Assembly: GCF_018446385.1 (NCBI RefSeq)
Contig: NC_055992.1
Span: forward strand, 97,978,947-98,042,946
Direction: 5' to 3'
DNA: 64,000 nucleotides
Source: Zingiber officinale
Taxonomy: Eukaryota; Streptophyta; Magnoliopsida; Zingiberales; Zingiberaceae
In this document: one piece after another, positions 58,001 to 64,000 of the stretch
Numbering within the stretch: the stretch's first letter is position 1
Layout of the letters: each line of letters opens with the position of its first letter
Translations under genes and position numbers: made by a program
Notes under the pieces: generated by a model
What the model was told of the DNA's origin: nothing
Databases searched by the model: none
Seen by the model: only the letters and a program-made list of their open reading frames with translations

Positions 58001-58388
58001 ACATCAGAGGATTTATTGATTTCACGTATGTTTTGTTTGTTTATGTATCAGTTTGTTTAGCTCTGTACTCCGGTTTTGTTTTTGGAGTGTTGATGTCGTT
58101 ATGTGGTATTTTGTATTTGTTGTTGGTTGTGTAAGCCTAGCCGGCTAGCAGTTTTGTGTTTTGGTTTTGGTACAGCCGAGTGAGCTGCTTTATTTTTAAC
58201 TGCGTGGTTGTGTCAGCCAGAGGCTGAATTTGATATTAACTGCGTGGTGTTTGTTTTCTTTTATTGTTATTATTCCAACCGCATGTGGCTGAGGTATATA
58301 GTGCTTGTAGAAAAGTTTCAGATTGTCCGCCGTACAGGGGAGATGCTGCCGAAATTTCTTCGGACAAAGACTCATCTGGGGCGTGACA
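55005..58388 (+). mobile_element. 5' LTR (3.4 kb) of a Tekay/Del chromovirus
   Basis: It starts TGTAAAATACTGAAAAAA and ends GGGGCGTGACA, directly before the PBS. Its first 1.4 kb recurs at 62603-64000. At 55160-55500 it is pyrimidine-rich and GC-rich and is open in several frames. This is not a gene: the same frames recur in the other LTR. A tandem repeat lies at 57243-57411. A 3.4-kb LTR is long but fits the Tekay/Del lineage. Confidence 0.9.
57243..57411 (+). repeat. three-unit minisatellite within the Tekay LTR
   Basis: About 55-65 bp units share CTGTTTGGCTCCGTTGGTC, then GACTCAGCGTGGTAGCCGGC and AGA. The middle unit is diverged. Confidence 0.75.
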
Positions 58389-58394
58389 ATTTAG

Positions 58395-58406
58395 TGGTAT
58401 CAGAGC
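58395..58406 (+). promoter_or_regulatory. primer binding site of the Tekay element
   Basis: TGGTATCAGAGC lies six bases past the LTR end, the initiator tRNA-Met PBS also used by plant chromoviruses. Confidence 0.88.
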
Positions 58407-60160
58407 AGGTATACGATACTTGCTATGTGTTATGGATTTTTGAGGTTTATCTGATACCAATTTATTTGGTATCAGAGATCGGCTTACGAGTTTTATTTCT
58501 CGTGTTTTCGGATTTCATGTTTTAGTCTTCTCGATGTGACTTTTTAGATTTTGGGACTTGGCAGAAGCAGGACATCTCCAAGATATAGGAGGTATGTTTG
58601 TATATGTTATCCTACCTTTTGGATTAGTTTATGCCCTGTTCATTATTACAGTCTATGACATGGATTAGCACTCTTTACTAGTACCTGTCTAGTTGAGATA
58701 GTAGATATTTTATGTATTAGGTAAAACCCTGATGATGATCGACCTTGATAGAGATTAAGGGTTACAGTTTCTGGTGATTTATCATATCATACATCAGTAG
58801 TTTTTAGCTTATGTTATTACTAGTTGGTTAGCAGATTGAGACACATACCAGCCTCTGCTTTTATTAGCTATGTAGTGGATAGTATTTACCTATTTATGTT
58901 GACCTAGCCAGTAGTATATCATGTTATCTTAGTTAATTTCATCAGTAAATATTGATTTATCCTATTCCGTGGGTACTTTAAATTTAGACTGTAAGTACCT
59001 TGTAGGATAACTTAGAAGGTGGCATAGGGTTTATGTGGTAGATTGGATTAAATATGCTGATTTTGCATATCTATGAAGTGTGTATATGATTGATATGAGT
59101 TGAAGAAGTTCTATGATGGATAGTTCATTTGTGGATAGTGAGATATTCCCATCTAGATATGGTTATTGTAGATTCTTGTGGATTATAGCTATTTAGTTAG
59201 CTGTACGTGCATGATTGACATATTGGAGGTATCTTATCGATTAAAATCGGTGTTGTGGTATGTACATATGTGTTTGGTGTGGTATTTGAGGTATTTTGTT
59301 GATTTTGTGTGATTTGTGAATGCACCTGGGTTTTAGTATGCCTTATTGGAAGTATACGTTGATTATACTCTTGGCATATGTGTATATATGTCAGGTGAGT
59401 GTTGTTTGAGGTGTATTGTCGATTATACCTATATTGATATGTGCACACGGGTTTGGTATACATTGTTGGAGGTATCACGGTGATTTATACCTATGATGTG
59501 AGTATTTTTTGTATGTATACAAAATGGAGGATTATGTCGATCATACATATGTTGTGTGTGCACGTGTGTCGGGTGTATGGTTGGTAGCATCATGATGATT
59601 CTACCTATGTTGAATGTAGAATGTTGAATGTCTACATTATGACATTTGTGGTATTACCCTGTCAAATAATTATCCTATAAGTGGGTGATCGACCCACTAG
59701 GATGATGATAGAGTTGACTATGGAATTGATTTGCGTACTGGGTTGTTATACCCTAGGCTACCCACATTGATCTGTGGTAGAGAGATCTTGTGCAGTCTCT
59801 AGTTAGATAGGTAGGTGCTTTGGGTACTTATGTATTGTTGTGGTAGAGCGTAGCTCCCACATGTTATGGATTGTTTGTGGTAAAGCGTAGTTTCCACCTA
59901 TTCTGAATTCCCACATATTTAGGGATTGTTTTTTTTAGTGGAGTGTTGCTCCCACATATTGCGGATTGTTTGTGGTAGAGCGTTGCTCCCACATATGTGG
60001 TATTTCGTGTGATAGAGCATTGCTCTCACACTGAAGGTTCTGTTCTTTGGTGATTATATATCGTTGGTGATTAGATCTTTTTATTGTTGAGGATCTTATG
60101 GTTAGGAATGTCTGTGATACGGACATTATTTGTCTTGGTTTTACCATTAGTTCTTGCGGT
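58407..60160 (+). other. non-coding internal stretch where gag, protease and most of RT should be
   Basis: No gag, zinc knuckle, protease or RT start could be read in any frame. The sequence is made of degenerate repeats around GGTATGTACATATGTGTTTG / TTGAGGTATTGTTGATTAT (59220-59600) and the minisatellite at 59838-60035. Either the region replaced gag-RT by rearrangement, or it has decayed beyond recognition. Confidence 0.6.
59838..60035 (+). repeat. about 50-bp minisatellite (GTGGTAGAGCGTTGCTCCCACA)
   Basis: Four to five imperfect copies of TGTGGTAGAGCGT(A/T)GCTCCCACA...GGATTGTTTG follow each other. Each contains the small palindrome GTGGTAGAGCG / GCTCCCAC. Confidence 0.75.
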
Positions 60161-60164
60161 GCCC

Positions 60165-62490
60165 TAGATGTTATCATGGACTCGATGATTTGGGTATCCC
60201 TAGAATGTTTGGATCGGTTTCCATTTTCTTTGTTGACGATGTTGTGATTTATTACGGATCTGAGGTGAGTCACGTACACTACCTTTGCTTAGATCTAGAG
60301 ATGTTTCGACGAGAACATCTATATGTGATGATCAGTAGTGCTTATTTGGATTGTCTTATGTGATGATGATTAGGACACACGGTCACCAGCAGGAGTATAC
60401 CGTGGTTCCACAGGAGATCGAGGTTGTTACCGTTGGGAGTAGACGGAGTCGATATAAGAGGCTCGCAACTTCCTTTGTTTGGCTTGATATTTCCGGAGAT
60501 ACGTTGAGGGTTTCTCACGGATTGCTATGCTACTTACACGCCTGATCAGGAAAGGCGTGAAGTTCACTTGGACTGAGGTTTGCAAGACTAGCCTTTAGGA
60601 GCTGAAGCGGAGTTTAGTGTCGGCTCCGATTTTTGGTTTTACCTTCTGGAGAGGACGAATTCGTGCTCTATACCGACGCATCTCTACTGGGTTTGGACGT
60701 TGTTTTGATGCAGCACGATAGAGTAGTCTCCTATGCTTCTCATCGGTTGAAGAAGCATGAGAAGAACTACCCTGTACATGATCTGGAGCTAGTCGCCATT
60801 ATTTTTGCCATGAAGATTTGGCGACATTATTTATATGACGTTACAGTTGAGATTCTCACTGACCATAAGAGTCTCAAATATCTGTTTTCGTAGAAGGAAC
60901 TTAATCTCCGACAGAGGAGATGGATGGAGTTCCTGAAGGATTTTGATTGTACCATTAGCTATCACCTAGGAAAAAGCTAATGTGGTTGTTGACGCGCTTA
61001 GCTGGAAGTCTAGAGTGACTTTAGCTTGCCACCGAGTTGTGGTCATAGACTGGTTACCATGGTTGCTCAGTCGTCGATCAGGACGAGGATCCGAGAGCCC
61101 TAGGCTGTATTTGTGGGTTATTTGCAGCCAGATAGCTTCCGGGTAGCAGACCGAGTTCACACGAGATGAGGAGGGTATTATATACTTCCGAGGTAGATTA
61201 TGCGTACCTCAGTCTCATCCGGTCTTATAAGAGTTACTTTCGGAGGCTCATCGCTCACGATTTGCTGTCCACCCAGGCGGTACCCGCGTGTACCAAGATT
61301 TGAGGTGTTTCTATTGGTGGAACGACATGAAGGAAGACATCGCAGATTTTGTAGTTAGATGTCTCGTCTGTCAGCAAGTGAAGGCCGAGCATCAGAGATC
61401 TGCCGGCTTACTTCAACAGATTTCTATTCCTGAGTGGAAATGAGAACACATTACTATGGACTTTGTGGTGGGTTGCCGAGGACACGACGAGGTTATGACG
61501 CGATTTGGGTAATCGTTGATCGATTAACCAAATCCGCGCACTCGTTAGCGATCCGGAAGACTGATTTCCTGGATCGATTGGTAGATCTGTTTTACCGGGA
61601 GATCATCAGATCACGTGATGTTCCTTTGACTATCATTTCGGATAGAGACCCTCGGTTTACGTCTCGATTCTAGCAGAGTCTGCAGCAGGCCTTGGACATT
61701 CAGTTCTGTTTCAATACAACTTTCCATCCGCAGACCGATGGACAGTTAGAGCGGACCATTCAGACTCTAGAGGACTTGCTGAAATTTTGTGTATTGGATT
61801 TTGGAGACAGTTGGGAGGACCATTTGCCATTGGTAGAGTTTCTCTACAACAACGGTTTGCATTCAGCTATCCAAATGCCACCGTTGAAGCGTAGTATGGT
61901 AGGCCTTGTCGGACACCTACTCTCTGGATGAGGTTGGGGAGGCCCAGTTGTTGGAACCTCATAGAACTCAGCATGAGGCGGAGTTGGTCCGTACTATTAG
62001 ACGGAGAGTGTTAGAGGCACAGGATTGCCAGAAGAGTTATGCTGACCGGAGTCGGAGACTCTTAGAGTTCTCCATTTGCGACCATGTATTTCTGCGAGTT
62101 CCACCCACGAAAGGGGTGAAGAGATTTGATCTCAGATGCAAGCTAGCTCTGCGATATGTTGGACTTTTCTAGATCTTGGAGAGGATTGGAGCGGTAGCTT
62201 ACTATCTGGCACTACCACCGTCCCTGTCAGGCGTGCATGACGTATTCCACGTATCTATGCTGAGGAGATACGTACCTGACCTGACACATATGCTGACGGA
62301 TATCTCAGTTCCCGTTCAGCCTGACGTCACTTATGAGGAGATTCCGGTACAGATTTTGGACCGGAAAGAGCGTCAGTTAAAGAACAAGACAATCAGATTG
62401 GTTAAAGTCGGATGACAGTATCATTTGGACGAGGAGGTTACTTGGGAGCTCGAGGATATTAGCCGAGCTCAATACCCCATCTTTTCACTT
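60165..62490 (+). pseudogene. Tekay/Del pol remnant: RT end, RNase H, integrase, chromodomain
   Basis: Blocks appear in the normal order with stops between them. The RT end is at about 60220-60350 (F-V-D-D-V-V-I-Y). RNase H is at 60633-60893 ('[16 protein letters not shown]', '[20 protein letters not shown]', [10 protein letters not shown]). The integrase zinc-binding part is at about 61250-61400 (AVHPGG, CLVCQQVK). The integrase core is at 61434-61900, with the catalytic residues visible in T-M-D-F-V, I-I-S-D-R-D-P and D-G-Q-L-E-R-T. The linker HVSMLRRYVPD is at about 62240-62280. The C-terminal chromodomain (62390-62480: 'NKTIRLVKVG', then 'DEEVTWELEDISRAQYP') identifies the lineage. In-frame stops occur at about 60892, 61441, 61672 and 62413, so no functional polyprotein can be made. 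Confidence 0.9.
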
Positions 62491-62589
62491 GGTGTGTGTG
62501 ATATTATTTACCGTTCAGCATTTATACTCTTTACCTGTTGTTAGTATTTGCTGATGGTAGATAACGAAATTTGGGGACCAAATTTTTAT

Positions 62590-62602
62590 TAGTGGGGGAG
62601 AA
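62590..62602 (+). promoter_or_regulatory. polypurine tract of the Tekay element
   Basis: AGTGGGGGAGAA lies directly before the 3' LTR start TGTAAAATAC. Confidence 0.85.
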
Positions 62603-64000
62603 TGTAAAATACTGAAAAAAATTAGCGAATAATGATAAGGGATTTTTTCGGAATTTTTAGAAATTTTTCGGGAATTTTTCGGAGCTCGTATGACTAAGTT
62701 TACGGGGATTAAAATGGTGCCCGGAAAAGTCTGTTTAGGCTACCCCATTTAAATGAGGAAAAGTTGTATTTTCCTTTTCCTTTTCTTTTTGTTTTCTATT
62801 TCTTTTCTTTGTTTTTCTTCGTTCCCTGCCGTTTCTCCGCCGAAACTATGCCATGCCCTAATCTTCTCACGGCCTTTCCTTCTTCTCCTCTCGCCGTGCC
62901 TTAAGCCACTAGATGTCGATCCCTCCTCTCTTCTCCTACTTCCTCCCCGAGCCGAACCTTTCTTCCTATTTGCGCCAGCGACGCCCACTGCCGCCAGCAA
63001 CGCCACTGTGCCTTGCCGGCGCCCCATCCTTGTGCCCTAGCGCCGGCGATGCTCGAGCGACCGCCGACCGAGTCTCCTTTCTTCTATTCTTGCGCCGACA
63101 CTGACTTCCCGATTGTAGGCGCCTCCGATCACCTCTTCGCGACATTATTTCTTCTGCCATAGCGCCTGTGCCATAGCTTTGAGCAACGCCGCTGTCACCC
63201 TCGATCGAGTTCCCGTCGCTGTGCCCTAGCACTAATCGGTATCGTTGAGCACTAATCTCGTAGTCTCCTCCGGATCCACTGCTGCCGATTGCCGAGCACC
63301 TGAGCATCCCAGCCGTGCCCTAGCTCCGAGTCTAACTCAGCCATCGATCGCCTCTTCTGGCCCAAGAAGGTATGGTTGTTTCCTTACCTCTCCTTATTCT
63401 GATCTTGGCCGGTGGTTGCTGTAGTTTATCATCAGATCAGAAATTTTTGGATTTCCAGATCCCTACCACAGTGTACAGGTTTTCTTGAGATGAATTGGTT
63501 GCTGGATGGATTTATCACTGCTGGAGAAGGTGCCAAGTGTTGTGCCAGTGAGGTAACAGAGTTTGTGGGATACAAGTTTGGAATTGTTGGTATTCAGTTT
63601 TGATTTCAATTGATGTGGAATGAGGATTTCAAGGAATGATTTGTTTTGGAATCTTTGTAGGTGTTGTTAGCCATTGCAGCTCTAGCTGTGCTGTTCGGGA
63701 CGATCCATGGCTTCGGTCAACCTTCCGATCTAAAGTCATCCTTTGATGGTGAGCTATCAACAACCCATTTGAATTCGGGTAAGTTTTGAGGTTGATTCAT
63801 GATGCTTAGTAGTGGATGGTAGTGAACTTGATTGGATAAGTGGATCATTAGTTTATGTGTTCTTGGAATTAAATTGATGTGAAGGAAAGGGTTGGAGCAG
63901 ATTAGAGGGATTAATAGTTGATATGTTGATCATAGATCCTTAGTTTGTTGAATACCCTGTATTTGTAGGATTTGAGTTGGATGCGATCTCTTGGACTTGT
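62603..64000 (+). mobile_element. 3' LTR of the Tekay element, running off the window
   Basis: It is nearly identical to 55005-56404. I count about 10 substitutions and 2 single-base indels over some 1,398 aligned bases, roughly 0.7 percent. It is cut by the window edge. About 2 kb more LTR is expected, then the rest of the Copia 3' LTR. Confidence 0.92.

Overview
This is nuclear DNA from a flowering plant. It has two spliced host genes with ordinary GT-AG introns, standing in a dense mass of plant LTR retrotransposons, hAT and CACTA transposons, MITEs and SINEs. The AT-rich background, long intergenic transposon nests and retrotransposon lineages (SIRE-like Copia, Tat and Tekay/Del Ty3-gypsy) fit a medium to large, probably monocot genome. 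The style of the LTRs makes me think of the ginger order, but that is only an impression. No prokaryotic genes, CRISPR array, rRNA or true tRNA gene was seen.

Layout. 1-1018: the 5' end of a minus-strand Tat element (gag start, PBS, LTR). 1.3-4.1 kb: a decayed Ulp1/C48-protease-like gene of the type carried by plant transposons, with a five-unit hairpin array inside it. 5.27-6.92 kb (minus): an intact seven-exon purple acid phosphatase gene. 7-16 kb: small repeats, including a 180-bp TIR element, a near-perfect 94-bp inverted repeat, SINEs, a Tat solo LTR, a 190-bp hAT MITE with exact target duplication, and tandemly repeated AT-rich blocks. 16.46-21.34 kb (minus): an intact seven-exon transmembrane 9 superfamily (nonaspanin) gene. 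22.87-26.18 kb: a 3.3-kb hAT element with a broken TTF-finger/DUF4371 transposase. 26.2-41.4 kb: an unrecognised exon fragment, a CACTA remnant, a Copia solo LTR with a covarying hairpin array, a minus-strand Tat 3' end with an antisense ORF, a plus-strand Tat element with gag, protease and RT pieces, a decayed CACTA TNP2 transposase and LTR-like DNA. 41.5-45.7 kb: a minus-strand Copia element with only gag traces. 46.1-64 kb: three nested LTR elements. A minus-strand Copia (3' LTR plus RT/RNase H) was invaded by a plus-strand gag-only Copia element, whose 3' LTR was invaded by a Tekay/Del chromovirus with 3.4-kb LTRs that runs off the window end.

How the parts relate. The two host genes are independent housekeeping-type genes: a secreted phosphatase and a Golgi/endosome membrane protein. 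They are the only parts that look functional as cellular genes. The most unusual sequence signals are the tandem hairpin arrays, whose arms change together while the loops stay fixed, the two gag-only Copia elements, and a young Tekay insertion that already carries a broken pol.
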